64,000 nucleotides of DNA from Macrophomina tecta (GCA_024180945.1 JAKSGN010000006.1:2604001-2668000); one strand, 5' to 3'; shown: positions 44,677 through 58,559, counted from the stretch's first letter. A program made the numbers and translations. The notes: a model not told the origin generated them from the sequence alone.

Positions 44677-44696
44677 AAAAAAAAAAAAAAAAAAAA
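44677..44696. repeat. A20 homopolymer
   Basis: Uninterrupted run of 20 A in the gene desert; a near-identical A20 run lies 1.3 kb away at 45974-45993, with T runs of 11-15 between and around them. Confidence 0.9.
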
Positions 44697-45973
44697 GCTT
44701 GCTGACGCTCGAACATCCTCGCTCCCCTCGATCCTTTTTAGAGCTGCATGTGACGCGTTCTGTGGGCGCCGCGGCGCCGTCGCGGCCACCGCCGCCACCA
44801 TCAACTTAGTCGCTGCGCCAATTGCATGCACGGAAAAGGTGAGATGAGGGAGGGAGGGAATGGCCAAAAGGGCGAAGGAAGAAGCGTCGTGAAGGATGCC
44901 CGGCTGGGAAAAAGGTTTGTGTGGAGAGCGGCGCAGCGAAGTCCGCCAACCCAGCCAGCCCTGAGAGAGAGAACGGGCTGACGGGACCTCCGCAATGGTC
45001 GCTTGGGATCTTCTGACCTGGCATGATGTCGATGTCCTGCTGCTGCTTTCTACGACTGGTTCGCCCATCATCGTCCGTCGCCTGTCACAGCGCGAACGCG
45101 GCGGCATCCATGCCCTTCCCGCACACCCGCGCTCTGCATAGTCCCCAATCACCGTCATCGCGCCGGCCCTCCTGTCCGTGCCTCCCTTACGCTCTTCGTC
45201 ACACATCGCGCGCGTTCAACTGGCCAGCCGGGCTCGTAATATGGTTTCCTTGTGAGGCACAGCCACGCTGCGGGCGGATGGTTTTAAGCGGTGCACACGA
45301 GCATTGAACTGCATTGGCACACCACATACGCACACCGGCCGGCAAGCAGCAGCGGGCTGGCCCGAGCGGATGCGCTCTTGCTGTCGTGCTCGCCCACACA
45401 GGAGATTGCTCCGGGGCCACGGAAGGGCGGTTGATCACCCACGGGCTTGTTGTCCTCATTAATTTTTTTTTTTCTTTGCTTCCTCTTCCATCATGCTGAC
45501 CCAAGTCCTCCACACGCACAACCCTGCTCCCACACCACCCCCTTTCAAGCAAAGACTTGCTCATCACACCGGTGGTCATGGTGGTGTGGCAGGGTGCTAC
45601 AATTGGGCTGGGGGCGCGCGCGCGCGCTGACGGCCGCTCCGCGCCGGGCGAATCTGCAGGATGCGGGACGGCGGCCGGCCGGCACGCATATAGTGCAGTG
45701 ACATGTGGGCATGGAACTCTTCCGCTGAACTGGGGTTGGTTATGAACTGTACTTGGTGTGTGGGTAATAATGATGCTAAAGCATAATTGAATTATTTTTT
45801 TTTTTTTTGCCCTTCTTTCAGCTCCTCTGGCTGCTTTTGCTTGCGTATGTGCCGGCAAGCGAGTCGGCCGGGCTGTTTCTTTACGAAGCGGCTCCGACGA
45901 ATCAACGGCGGCAGTGGGCCTGGTACGCAATGAAATCCATTCCAGCTTCATGCTCATCAGCTGGCCTGGACGT

Positions 45974-45993
45974 AAAAAAAAAAAAAAAAAAAG
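45974..45993. repeat. A20 homopolymer
   Basis: Uninterrupted run of 20 A, preceded by T14 at 45795-45808 and followed by T15 at 46679-46693. Confidence 0.9.
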
Positions 45994-47807
45994 ACAGGTT
46001 TGCTGTGCTCGCTCCCTCCAAGGTGAGATTCTCCACGCCAGCCGCTGCCGCGCCCATCTCTCCCCCTCGGACCTTTTTGGCTACTGCGGCGGCGGCGCCG
46101 CCTTCAACAGAGACACGCTTGGGTACGTCATGACCCCTGTTCCAGAGGCGATTGCTATCCGCGCTACCGCTTCGGATGCGTGCATCGGGCGCGGCGCGGG
46201 CAGCGGGCAGACGGGCTCGCCGGGCGGGCTGCCTTGCTGATGGCGCAGGCCTCGATCCATATTTCCTCAAGCCGTCGCCCTCTTTCGTCCTGCCGTGGCC
46301 CGTCGTCTCCAGGTTCAGCGGTGGACGCCATTATTGGGGTCTGCAACGCCGGCCGCGCATTGGGCGGGCCAGCAGCCAGCGCGGCATCCAATCGCGCGGC
46401 AAAGATCGCTTTCCAAGCACCGTCACTATTGAAGCCTTGCCCAGGTTATGACGGTCGTCGCCCGCCGCCCGTCGCCTCAGCCCATCATGCGTCTCGCAGG
46501 TGACCGCATCCAAGGCCGCGCGGCGATGGCTCGCTGCTAGCCCACGGCACCATCGCAGCGCTGCAGCCAGCCAGAGGGCGAGGATTGCCAGCCCTACTGC
46601 ACAGCCCCCGGTCCACGCGCGCGAGCATGTCATCTCCAGAGCCGGCGCCGAGCCGGACGGCTTGTCTCCTTTTTCCAATTTTTTTTTTTTTTTCTCTCTT
46701 TTTTCCCCTCCATTTCCGCTCCCCACCCTCCATCGTTCTTCGGGCATCCCGCTAACCAGGATGGCGGTTTACGGCAGCTGAAACGGGCAGCCTGCTGCCC
46801 TCTGCGCTCGGCTCGCCTGCCACGTACGCGGTCTCACGATCGCCCAGCTTTTCTTCGGCCGTCGCAGTAGAAACTGTATGGTAGGCTCGGAGGCGCGGGC
46901 GTTTGGGCGTTGCTGGCCCGCTGTCAGCCGCGTCTTTGCGTCGACTAGGAGCAATCGAAACGTAACCTTGCGGACGGCTGCACGCTGCAGGTCTTCCGCG
47001 CTCGGGAGAGCCAGGATCTGGCCGCCCCTCCGGCCCCCCTTCGCCCGCCGGGCCATCCGTGGTTGACGGGAACCTGGCAGACGGCCAGAAGACTAGTGCG
47101 CCACGCTGGGGATGGGGTGGAAAACAACGGAACCCGATGCGGATACGTGAACCGCTATGCTTGGAGCAGGAGGGCCGAATCAAGAGGGAAAAGAATGTCA
47201 AATAATCTCGGCGATTCTCTCTCAACGAGGGTTGGGGTGGGAAGTTTGACAGGAGTGTGACAGGTGTCCAATGGAGCAACATTCTGGAACGCTGGCCGTC
47301 GTTAAAGGGAAACCTCGGACAGGCGCACGTTCGTTTTCCAGAAAATTCTCCCGCCTGCTTAGCGACTAGCTGGACGCTTGGGACAAGGGGAGGTGCTCGG
47401 GCTCTATATGGCCGGCTTCGATATGACGCGCTCAGGAGGCGGTGATGAATATCGCTCGTGTCTTGGTTTGGGCGGTGGTCACGTCACGCTGCTCCCGGCC
47501 CTGCTCAGCTCCAGCTCCAACTCCAGCTGCGGCGGCCGTCGTCGCCATCGTCATCGTACGAGAGGCGGGCTTGGCCAGTGTGGTGTTAACGGGGCCGTCT
47601 TTGTCTTATACTCAGTCATCTCCGAGGGGCGCACCAATGGCTGTGGACGGGAGGGGGTGGGGACGTTGTCGCGATACGCAGGCGGTCTCTTCGGGTTGTC
47701 CCGCGCGGCGCGGCTAGGGAGCGTGACCAGGCAGGCAGCTGCGGCACGGCAGGCAGGGCTGCGTTCGCTGATCTGGCGAAAGCGCCGCTGCTCGCGTCAG
47801 CTTTTGG

Positions 47808-47841
47808 GCAGGAGGCGGGCAGGAGGCGGGCAGGAGGCGGT
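47808..47841. repeat. Tandem GC-rich repeat, three copies of an 11-12 bp unit
   Basis: The unit gcaggaggcgg occurs three times in a row about 830 bp upstream of the zinc-cluster gene start; related gcaggc words continue for another 100 bp. Confidence 0.8.
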
Positions 47842-48666
47842 CGGGCTGCAGCGCTGGCTCGCGCTGGCTGGCGGGCAGGCTGCTCTGGCAGCAGGGAACA
47901 GGCCTGTATTTGATTCAGGCAGGCGGCCTGGCGGGCTCGCAAATTTTGCGGTGGGCGCGGGCTTGGGAGCAGATCGCCGCAGCTGCCGGGGCGGATAATG
48001 GCCGTCTCGCGTGGCAAGCCGCGCTGGGAGGCCTCGCACCCTGCGCGTCGGCGGCTGCGGTGCCCCTAGATGCACGCGCGCTTCCTGGCCGGTGATCGCA
48101 CCCACGGTTCGCACTGACTAATAGGCAGGCTGGCGTTAAGGTTCGCGGCGAGAAACGAGCGCACGCGGGCAGCCAGACTCCCTTGGCCCGCCCGCCGCCG
48201 CCAGGCACAGAGCCGAGTCACCCAACGGGCTCTTCCGCAGCGCGCTCATTTGATCTAGCGCTCGGCAAGGGCATGCACTGAGCCACCGCACCCGCCCGCC
48301 TTTAGCGTCTCGACGGCCCAACTGAAGTGTGGGAGCTGGGAGCATCCGCTCTCTAAAGGCGCCAGAGCCCCGCTGCCGGGACGTCTTCCTCGCTCGTCTC
48401 CTATTAACTGGGCGCAGCTTGCATCCACCTCGACCCTTCGCAGCACCGCGACCGCCTGACGCACCCCAGCCCGGCCTTCGAATCATAAGCAGATCGCCGC
48501 GCACCCCCAGGACCGCGCCTGCCTGCACTGCCTCGAAGCCTCCTCGGCCCTGCAGCTCTCCCACGCGGCCCGGCTCTTTGTGCGACTCTCCCCCAGCGGC
48601 CCAGGCTATGACACACGCCTGAAAACACGCTCCCTCGGCACCCGCGGGCCTCCTCAAAAACGCCCA

Positions 48667-50101
48667 ATGTACCCTCCACACACTGGCGGCACGCAGCATC
48701 CGTCGCAGCAGCACCACCACCACCACCCCAACGCCTGGCACTCGCCCTCGACCCAGCCCGCCAACGGCGCCCCTCCGCCCCCGCCGCCGCAACCGCAGTC
48801 GCACTGGGCTCACCCGCCGCAGTCGTCGCCGCAGCCCTCCAACGGCGCATACCCGCCTCCACCGCCTCCGGTGCGTCGATCCCCTCTCCCCAGTCGTACA
48901 AGACCCTCCTAACCTCCCCACGACCAGTCGCACACGCTCCCTCCGCCCACCACCGATCCGCGCCCCGACATGACTTCCCTACAACAACAGCAGCCCTACC
49001 GCCTCCCGGCGCCGCACCAGATGTATCCCGGCCCTCCTCCGCCGGATCCCTACAGACAACCGCCGCCGCACATGTACCAGCAGCACCAGCCTGCTCCCCG
49101 GCAGCGCACCGCCATCGCCTGTCGCTACTGCAGACGGCGCAAGGTACGCTCACTCGACGGCTTCCATCCATCCTTCCATCCCAATCACTGACCTGACGAC
49201 ACAATAGATCCGCTGCTCGGGCTTCGAGGCTTCTGAGGACGGCCGCTGCACCAACTGCGTCCGTTTCTCGCAGGAATGCATCTTCACGCCCGTCTCGGCC
49301 CAGACTCAGGCCTTCGTGCCTGCTCACACCGTCTGGCGCGGTGCTGGCGCCCCGCCGCCGCTGTACGGCGCCTACGGACAGCCATTGCCTCCCTCCACAC
49401 AGCAGCCGCCCGACGCCGGCTACCGTCCGCCTCACCCCCAGCCGGGCTATCCGCTGCCCAGCCCAACAGGTCCGTATTCTGCCCCGGGTCATGCCTACCC
49501 GCCTCCCCCGGCGGCCCCGGGCTACGATGATCGAAGCCGTGATGCGAGCGGCCGGAAGCGTCCTACCACCGAGCCTCACACGCCAACCCTTCCCCCGCCG
49601 AACCCAGCAGCCGCATCACAGCTTCCCAATCATCGCGCCAGCGGACCGCCTGAGTATACGTATCCTGACCCGACCGCTCTAACGCCGGCTGCTGCCTCTC
49701 CAGCATCCTCCAATGCTTCCTACCCATCTGCTCCTCCGCCCCAGCAGCCTTACTACGCTCCTCAGCCGCCTCGCCGATCCAGCCCTCAGTCCACTTACTC
49801 CTACGATCCTAGCCGTGCAAGCAGCAGCCCTCACACGCAAGGTGCGCCAAGCACCCCGGGCGGGAGTGCCTACACGTACAGCAGTGACACCACACTGAGG
49901 CCTCCGGCCAATTTGCCTCTGAGGAATGACGGAAGGACGCCACCGCCACCGCCGCCTACTTCGGCCGCGGGCGGCACCCCTGCCACCGGCGGTTCAAGAG
50001 CCGCGATGCGTATCTCCGACATGGTCAGCGGGGGTGACTCGGGCGGCAGGAGTGCTGCGGACGCTGACATGCTCAATGCTCTCAACCGCCGAGGAATGTG
50101 A
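48667..50101 (+). CDS. Zn(II)2Cys6 zinc-cluster transcription factor (437 aa)
   Basis: Exons 48667..48870, 48928..49143 and 49208..50101; introns of 57 and 64 nt, both phase 0. The DNA-binding zinc cluster is complete: C133-x2-C136-x6-C143-x10-C154-x2-C157-x6-C164 (ACRYCRRRK | IRCSGFEASEDGRC). The second intron falls inside the cluster, directly after the basic RRRK. The rest is low-complexity: an N-terminal His/Gln/Pro-rich region with HHHHH, and a Pro/Ser/Tyr-rich C-terminal part ending in a short ordered module (RISDMV, then DADMLNALNRRGM). There is no fungal-specific middle homology domain, so this is not a Gal4-type pathway regulator. The start is the first ATG in the frame. More than 8 kb of gene-free DNA lies on each side, which suggests extensive regulation; its targets are unknown. 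Confidence 0.9.
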
Positions 50102-52431
50102 AGAGAGAAAAGTTGATGAACGAACGGCGAAGTTATATGAGCGATGAACACTCCTAACCTTTCGGAGCAGCAGCAGCAAGGAGCTGGATCTCGGCTGGCT
50201 GCGCTACACGAGGGGCTCGCTATGAAAACGATTTTCGGTCTAAAGGTGTCGGGCAAAATTACTCTCTCGCGTCCCATCGAGCCATAATGTCCTCTGCACC
50301 GGCTCTCCCCTCGATACGTCAGAATAAGCCCCACACTCGCTGCAATACGAGCGGTTGCCTGAGCGGATTCTATACGTCGATTGCCCCTTGTTCCTCTGCG
50401 TTTTCTTAACCCTGGTTTTCCTGCATCAAGTCCTCATAACATCTCGGGCGGCTTTTTCTGAAGTTTTTTCCATCATGCTTTTACTGCGAGGTCTCGGCAG
50501 TTTTCCTTTTTATCTGGAGATTCCCCCCTTCGGATGGTTGCGAGCAAAAGCGAGCCTCGATATCCAGTCGTTTCCGGAACTTGTTATTGCTGTTTTATTG
50601 CGCCTCAACCCAACCCTTGTAATTAGACATCCGAGGTATTTCTTCTCAGCTGGGAACCAAAAACACGAATTGCTGGGATCTACTCTTATCTCCTTCTTCT
50701 CCTTTTCCCTCCGACATCCTTTTCGGTTCTGGTGATGATGATGATGATTGATGGGAGATGTTTCCAGATTATTTCTCTTCTCCTTCTCCTTGTGAATCTC
50801 CATTTCCCTCGAGAGAGTGACGATGTGGCTTTTACGAGTCCGAGACGAAATTTTCCAAACTCACATTTTTGTTTTTGGGCAAGGGTTAGAACTCTGTCGT
50901 TTCTGTATGGGCGGCTGAAGTCTCTTTTTTTTCTTTTTTTTTTTTTTTTTTTTTTGCCGGTTCGCAAAGAATGGCTCTCCTGGGTGGCTGTCTCAACAAA
51001 AATTGTTATACTGTCTGCGATTTCGGTTGGTTTTTTTTTTTTTTTTTTGGCTTTCATGCATGTCTTTTTGTCCGCAGCGAGCATACAGTTCAATAGGGAG
51101 CTTTGCCTCCTTCCTCACGAGTTCCCCACGCTGCTTGACCCCGTTTTTGCGTTGCTTTATTGTTCATGACTTGTGCTCATTTCTGCATGGCCTTCGATCG
51201 TTTTGCCAGCCTTTTCTGAGACGTGGCGGGATTCGTTGACTGGTCGACAGATACAGCTTGTTACAACAGAATTGTTTCAGCAAGACAGTGTGCAGCAATA
51301 CGGTGTGCTCCAATGTTACAGAAATCAAACGATCAGCGCAATGGCGAGACGAGTGTCTTTGGTGAACGTGGACATGAAGAGCGTACGGCCCGGACCGCAG
51401 TCGTCACTGCGGTTAAGACACGGACGTTCGTTACCTCGCCATCTTCCCCTGACCTATGCAGGTTGCCGCCTCCGGTTTGATAGCCGGAGCTCGCTCCGAC
51501 CGGGCCTGTTTCCATTGATGGAAAGACTCCTTGTCCTTATCAACCTTTCTCCAGATCCCGTACGCCTCTCTTTTCCCCCTTTGCCTAAAAATAACACTCG
51601 AGTGGAACAAGTCTAACGTTGGAAAGCCAAATCTAAATGAGAGGGCGGTTTGACTTACGTCCATATCCATATTTCCGGCGCGGAGAGGTCTTAGCGCTCC
51701 TTCCGTCACGGTCACGGAGTCATCCGCCGAAAAGAGCGAGGTCAGCATAAGCAAATACAATTCCGCCCACCCACCTTCCCCCGCATAATCATCACCAGAT
51801 ATTCTCGTCATCGCTCGGGGCTTGGTCACTCTTTTGTCGCTAATCACGAATTTGCCAAACGACACGCCCCTTAGTGGTGCATGCGTGCGGCACACGTTAT
51901 CCGCTCGGATTCCTAGAGCGGGCCGTCGATGTATGTATCCCCTCTATGTACGGCACAGCAGGCTCTCCCGCATGGGGCAGCGCGGACGAGAGTGCGCCAA
52001 AGGGAAAGTCCCATGGTCCGCCCGCGCGCCCTACCCCCGAGTTCGCATGAGGGCGTTCCTTCATTGGATGCACCCACACGGACCATCTGCCATTCCATCC
52101 ACCCATTCACCACGATCACGACTACCACCCGTGATGGGGAGGCGCGGTGAGTTTCTTGCTTCGCATCGGGATTCCCGTGTTATCACGGACTACGCACCGA
52201 ACCGGACCGGGGGATTCAGCCAAGGAATGAGCAACAGAAAGCCGGCCGGATGTAAGACGACGATGAACAGCAACTAAAGCAGACCATGAGCAGCGGAGGG
52301 GGCAAAAGCCCATAATTCTCGCATCTCGCCTGCAGCAGCAGCGGCAGCAGCGTTGCGCTGCGGCCCGCATGACCTTCTTGCTTGCTTGGCTTTTCCCTTC
52401 CTTCGTTCCGTTCTCATCGGCAGTCACAGAG

Positions 52432-52500
52432 AGGACACGGACACACACGGACGCACACAGACACACCACACACCCACACACGGACGCGGACACGGACGCG
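52432..52500. repeat. CACA/GGACAC-rich simple-sequence repeat
   Basis: Irregular array of ggacac, cacaca and cggacg words over about 70 bp. It has no spacer structure. Confidence 0.8.
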
Positions 52501-55500
52501 CGCTTCTGCCTTAAAAAGCACACACACTCCGGTCGTCATCTGTGCGGGCACTCTCCGCTCACCGCCGAGCATCACTTCCGTTAGCCTGAGGAACCAGGGC
52601 GCGCACACGCGCACGCACGTGCTTCGTCCGTAGGGTATATGTGCGCTGGCGGCACGTGCCTTTCTCTTTCTGCCTCTCTCTCCTTCTCTCTCTTTCTCCC
52701 CGCCTCTCTCCTGTCCGACAAGTCCGTGACAAGGGAAACGGAGAGAAAAGGAAAAGAGATTGAGAAGGGCACGTCCCTCCGGGGGGTGGGGGAAAGGAGG
52801 GGAGAACGCTGCTGTGAATTGAGTATGTGTTCGTGTGGCCTTTCGACGGCTTTTTTCCAACCATGACATACTCGGTCTTATCACGAACGCACGGCGGCGG
52901 CGCAGTAGTATGCGCTGGCGCAGCCGCAGACGAGCAACGAGAAAAAGGCAATGACTGACACGGATACGGAAGCCAATTGTAAAAGCCGACACAAACCACA
53001 CGCACAAGCCGATCGAGTGGCATTGGCGAACAAGTATGTCATCTTGCCTTATTTGGCCGGGTGATATTACTACGTTGATCTATGCACGAACGACAGCCAA
53101 TAGACGGTACCACATGGCGGAAGCCTTCGACAAAGCATTAAGATTTGCCTCTTAAGAATTGCCTGGATATGGGAAAGTTATGGCAGGGCAGAAAGCAAGA
53201 AAGGCGCACAGGGCGTCCATATCGTCGAGCAAGAACCCAATTTTTTTTTCTCTGTGCGCCTGCCCAGTGCCACGTCAGATCTGTGGCTATCGAACGATCG
53301 GAGATTCGGTTTTTATTTGCGCACGGGGCTCGGGCGCCGAGAAAAGGGACGGGAAGGGCATCTCGTGTGTGCGCATGGATGGGCGGGTTAGCGGGAGTCA
53401 CAGGAAGATGACATGATGGCTTGAAGCCGGTTAAGGACGAGAGGGTATGTGATTGAAGGGGAGGGGGTAAAAAAAAAAAAGGGTCCTTCCCGCCCCGTAA
53501 CCCACCGACGGGAATTTTTCGCAACTCGCGACATGCCGCCGACGGCGGGCATGCATGCACGCAAGGACGACAAAGAGAAGGAGCACACAGACGCGGTGTG
53601 AGTAGCTGTGCGAGAATGCACGGCCGGTGGGCATGAGCGATGTTGGGGAGCTTTGACCGCCGCCTGAACGTCGACCACCGGACGCTTTGAGGTCTGACAG
53701 TGGAGATGGGTCTGTGTTGTGCGCGTGCGTGTTTTGAGCTTGCCTCGTGCGCTTCTCCGGCGGGGGGGCCTTAACTGGGTGCATATCGGGGACTTAATTT
53801 TTTTTTTTTTTCCTTTGGTGTGTGGGTATGGGCTTTGGTGGAGCAAGGGAACGGCCGGGGGCGGGAGGCGGTGTGTGGGAGCTCACGTCCCCCATCTCGC
53901 GCTGTTTGGCTCTGGCGTGCTGGGCTGAAGAGTGACGGAGGGAGGGGAGGCCGGGGCACTGAGCTATAGGTTGTCGGTGCTGGCGAGTAAGAGGGCACCG
54001 GCGTCTTGTTGAGATATGATGGGAGGGGCTGAGGGGCATCGAGCAGCTGCGGTGCTCGAGCCTGCTTCTGGCGAGCCGTGCTGCGGCTGGCGGCAGCTCT
54101 TTGGGAGGGGGCCCGGCCGTGGCATCTGCGTGTGGCGAAGTCACGATGGATGACGACGGTGGTGGTCACGGTGAGCGAAGAGGGAAGCTGCTCTCCGGCC
54201 GGCTTGCCCTCAGAATCAGCGCGTCCCGGATGGGGGGAAGGGTGCAGAGGGAAAGGCGAGCCGCTCCGTCCGTACGGCGACGGCGGCGGGGGGCCACATG
54301 GCTCCCTCGTGCCTCTCCACGGAGCTGGTTGCTGGAAGAGACATGGTGGCGGTGCTGGAAATAGCAACGGGATGGGGTAGCGGATGGATGGGGAAAAGCA
54401 TGACGACGCGGCGCTCGGCACGGCAAGAGCGGGCGGCACGGGAAGGAGCGGGACGGGGAGCGCTTCTCGCTTGCAGGCCTTGGTCGCAGAGGGGGAGGAA
54501 TCGCGGATTGGATGGCAGGAGGAGGGAGAAGTGAGGCGGGTGGCAGGCAGGGCAGGGCGAAGCGGGAGGCGGCTCGCATGAAGGGCGGGCGTGGAGAAGG
54601 TGCTGGATTGGGCATTGGTGGTGGTGAGGGCGGGAATGTGATGAGTCGGCCAGCACGGGCGAGGGCTGAGGGTGCCCGTGGGCGGGCAGTGGCGGCGGTG
54701 CATGACGGCAGGGCAGCTGGGCGATGCATTGTTCCGCAGATAACGGTCCGGGCCGGCAGGGAAGAGGGCTGGAGAGGCTGGAGGCTCTGCGGGTCAGTGG
54801 GCGGCGTTTTCGGCGGGCGGTATCGCTAGGTGGCTCTGGTGAGGTGCTGCGGGAGCGGCGGCGGTGGGTCGATGTATGCGCGGATAAAGAGCGGTGAGGG
54901 CTCCTTTCAGGTTCACCGGTTGGCTCTCGTGCTCGGCCATGACGAGATGCGGCGGTGGGCCGGGGGACGTCTTCCAGACCATGCGCCGAAGAGCAGGCCC
55001 CGGGCGCGGGCGATGACGTCCGGCCGCCGCGTCTCACCGTGCCTGGCGGCCTGGCAATGTCGTGCGTGCTTTCCGCTTCCGGAAGGTTGAGGGTTGAGCT
55101 GATCGCCGCTCCGCCCACTGGGCAGATCCGCAGAGCTGCTTGGCCGCAGCGCAGTGCGTGCCAAATAGCCGCCCATGGCTCGTCCGCCGCCGCTGCAAAT
55201 AAGCCGTGCCGCTGCTGCCGGGGCTGGAGATGGGCTGATGATGGCTTGCGGTCGTGGTCGTGGTGGCCGCGCACTGACGGCCCATTCCGCGACCGCCCTT
55301 CCTCTCGTACTGCCAACACGTGTTCACTGGCTCCCGACTTTTTGCCTGGTCTTGTGACCGCGTGTTGCTGCGTTGTCAATGTCTCATTTTCATTTGCAAC
55401 CACGCTCTGGCCATATATCACAGGCGATCATGCATGCACCGCGTTCCCAAACCGGCAACGCCCCTATAGGCGCCTGGTGTAGCAACCTCGCCCTCCTGAG

Positions 55501-58500
55501 CACACCTCATCGCGAGCGCGATGCCTGCTCCGCTCTCCCATCGCCTTAGTCCGCCCGTCCGCCGTCGAGCCGGCCCGAACAGAAGCTTCCAAAAGAGCGC
55601 GGATCCATGTTCACCACCTTGAGCTCGTCGAATCCGCCGCTGCCTCGCGCCTTCGTGCCGGCTGCGCGTCTCTGCCTCGACACTGGCCGACCTGCCTGCT
55701 CTGTCCAGCCGCCGCAACTCCTTTTCTCCTTTGCCCCTGCCTCTTTTCCTTTGCCTCTCCTGTCTCCGTGCTCCCTTCGTCTGCTCCTCCTCGCCTCTCA
55801 CTCGTCGCCTTGCTTTGCTTCTGCGTTCGATGGTCGCACGTTCTCCCGCACCCCTCCGCAGCGAGCGCGATCGTCACCGGTTTCGAATGGGTCATTCGTC
55901 CGGCCCTGAGTCGCCTCTATAAGATCGCCGATGTTATAGCCCAGTCACTGGGACTGTTCGGCAAGTAAAGCAAAAGCAGCTGGGAGAGTCAGGCGCGCCC
56001 GGAACCCCATGTTCTGGCGCCCGGCCGACTCAGCATCGCCGTGAGCGGTGAACCGAATTGGGCATGAGCCGGACTACGACTCGGAAGCTGATTATCCGAC
56101 TGACAACGTCTTCCGATGCCTGTTGTGAGAGGGGAGACATACTGGTCATGGCGATGCGCTCAGGGAACCAATAGTGCCTGTGGCCATCTGCCTATCAGTG
56201 AGACACGTCGTATTTGGCGCGCGTTGTCCTGTGTTTGTTTCGAATTGAGGCCGCGCTTATCGCCCGTCGACTTCAGAGAATTTCGCGCATGGGGGCCAAG
56301 CTCCTTTTTGCTGGACGGGGACTCCTTTTCTTCTCTTCTGGGGCTTTTTGGGCGGCGCCATTCGCCTCTCCATCCCTTCTCCGCACGTGGCTCGAACACG
56401 TCGTGCGAATCGCCGGCGACGGCGCCTCGCCGGCTCATAATTTCGCCCGCTTGGTCATCACGAGAGGTCGCTTTCAGAGTTGAGCTCGGAGTATTTCCCA
56501 GGGCTGCATGCAGGCCGAGAGCCGGCCGGCGCCAATCAGCAGCCTCCAAAGAAGCAACCTAACGACGTATCACAATCCTTCTGAACATGACATTTCGGAG
56601 CCAGACACACGTTTGTAAATAGAGTTCAGCCACCGGCAGGGAATTCAACGGAATCGATCGGGGATCTGCAAAGCATAATGGGCGGACGAAACGCCTTCTC
56701 TCCTCGCTGCGAGCCCGTGTGCGTTTGTTAGACAGGCATTGCGCGGGTATAGCGCAGGATCATCAGGGCCGCAACTTCATCAGAGATGCTACCGGCCGAC
56801 CCCAGAGAATATCGAAGAGGCATCACAAGCATCATCCATAGTCATCGCCTGTTTTACACTTTTGCCACGCACGGCACGGTACGTCTTGCGCGGAGGTTGG
56901 GGCTCCGTTGAATGCACGACATACGCCTCCCCCTCCCCCCTTCCGGACGACGCAACAGCCAACTTCCTCGACCTAGTTGTTTCAGTCGATGTGATTTTCT
57001 TGCCCTCGCCTCCCGCAGGGTCTTCCCTCCCGCGGAGTCGCCGGCCCCAGATGAAAACGAGCGAAGAAGAGACAGATCGCATATTTAAAGTGTAATGTTG
57101 GCGTGCGGCAGCTAAGGGAATCGCAGGAACCCGGCCGCAAGCGCGATACGGCCTACCATTGGCTCGCAATGTTCCGAGACGCGCGTCAGACAATTGCCTA
57201 CGGGAGGAGGTGATGCAGGGGGGGGGGGGTGGGGGCGCGCAAGGAGACGGGGAAAGGGGAGAAGCCCGAAACCTTTCTAACTAAGAAAGGGTTTCTAGGG
57301 GCAGGACGCGAGGCTTCCGTTCGCTCTGGTACCAAGGAATATCGCCCCCTTGCCATTTCTCTAGACACTGCAGCCAAAGTGAGCCAATTTTGCCTAGTCC
57401 TCTGTCGTGACCGTGCCTTCCGCGCTCCCTTCAGATCACCGAGGCCGCTGAAAGCCGAGTCCGGCGGCGTCGAACCTGCACACAGCCTTCGCAGCTAGTT
57501 TCAGCTCACTGTCCTGCGGCTCCGCATGTTTTAGCTCCCCGCTCGACTGAACTCCATTTGCCCTTGAGATATTGAAAGCCCTTGGCCTAGATTGTCGCAC
57601 TCCTAGGAGCCTTTTCGTCGTTATCATTGTCTGCTTCCGGATGGTCCCGCCACAACTTGCTCTCAATCCTCCACTAGCTGACGTAATTCTCAACTCTCTT
57701 GTAACCTCCATACCTTATCTAGTTACTCAAGTGTTAGTTGAGATAGCAAAATAAACAAGAATCTAAGAATGCTCTCCAGTAGACCTCTTCCCATTTCAAC
57801 CGCTACCCCATCAGAATGTCATCATCAGGTTTCCCTGCATGAAGGTCGTCACCCCCAAGGAACGCTCACAACCCCTTCCACGAACTCTGCCCCTTCCCAT
57901 CCCGTCAAAATGTCCACCCTAGAAGCGAGAAAGCAGTCCCATCCGTCAGACAGCCAGCGCTCACGTCAGACCCCTAGACATCCCTCCCTCTGCGCCCCTC
58001 CTCAACCCTCCTCCCCCCTCAACGTCGCCGCACACGCCCACGCCGCCTCCCGCGCCTCTTCGTGCCCCTGCTGCTGCTGCTGCCCCTCCTCCTGCCCCTG
58101 CTCCTTCTCGCACGCCGAACACGCGCCGCACACCCGCACCACCTCCGACCGCGCGCCCTCCCGCCCCAGCCGCCCCTCCTCGTCCGCCAACAGCAGTACC
58201 GCGCGCTTGGGCGGCGCCGCTACCGTCTAGCGCAGGATGAAGCTGCATAAACGCGCCACGAGGGTCGGCGGTGTGCTGGAGGCGCTCTCGTTTCCGTCGG
58301 CGTCGTCGTCGAGGAAGGTTCGGAGGAGCTAGGTCGCGGCGGAAGGGATGATGGCGTTGGTTGGAGACGGAAGGGGGATTAGGCGGGAAAGGTGGCGGTG
58401 GAGGGGTTGGTGGTTTTGTGTTGGTTGTAGTTGTTGTTGGCCGAGTTGCGGCTGTTGGTAGAACGCGCGCTGGTGGTGTCGGCGCCGCTGGTAGTGCTGG

Positions 58501-58559
58501 TCGTGGAGGATGGGGGCGAGATGGATGTGGTTGAGTGAGTGGGGTTGTGCATGAGAAGG

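Larger units (their letters stand above)
40346..48666. other. 8.3-kb gene desert upstream of the zinc-cluster regulator
   Basis: No frame in this stretch shows a recognisable domain, normal amino-acid balance or plausible splice-connected continuation. Sequence is GC-rich and low in complexity, with homopolymers at 44222-44236 (T15), 44677-44696 (A20), 45463-45473 (T11), 45795-45808 (T14), 45974-45993 (A20) and 46679-46693 (T15), a C run near 41237-41246, a (GC)7 block at about 45614-45627 and a triplicated ggcaggaggcgg unit near 47808-47841. It probably contains the promoter and a long 5' leader of the downstream regulator, and possibly non-coding transcripts. Confidence 0.55.

Noticed and set aside
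48471..48490. TTCGAATC word reminiscent of a tRNA T-arm
   Set aside because: No acceptor stem, D-arm or anticodon arm can be placed around it.
48404..49579. 391-codon minus-strand frame
   Set aside because: Antisense to the zinc-cluster gene; it is a shadow of its Pro-rich coding sequence.
52432..52500. Repeat array resembling a CRISPR-like pattern
   Set aside because: Irregular CA/GGACAC simple sequence without constant repeats and unique spacers, in a fungal genome.
54216..55421. 401-codon minus-strand frame
   Set aside because: Low-complexity Pro/Ser/His/Arg translation, no conserved motif and no supporting splice structure.
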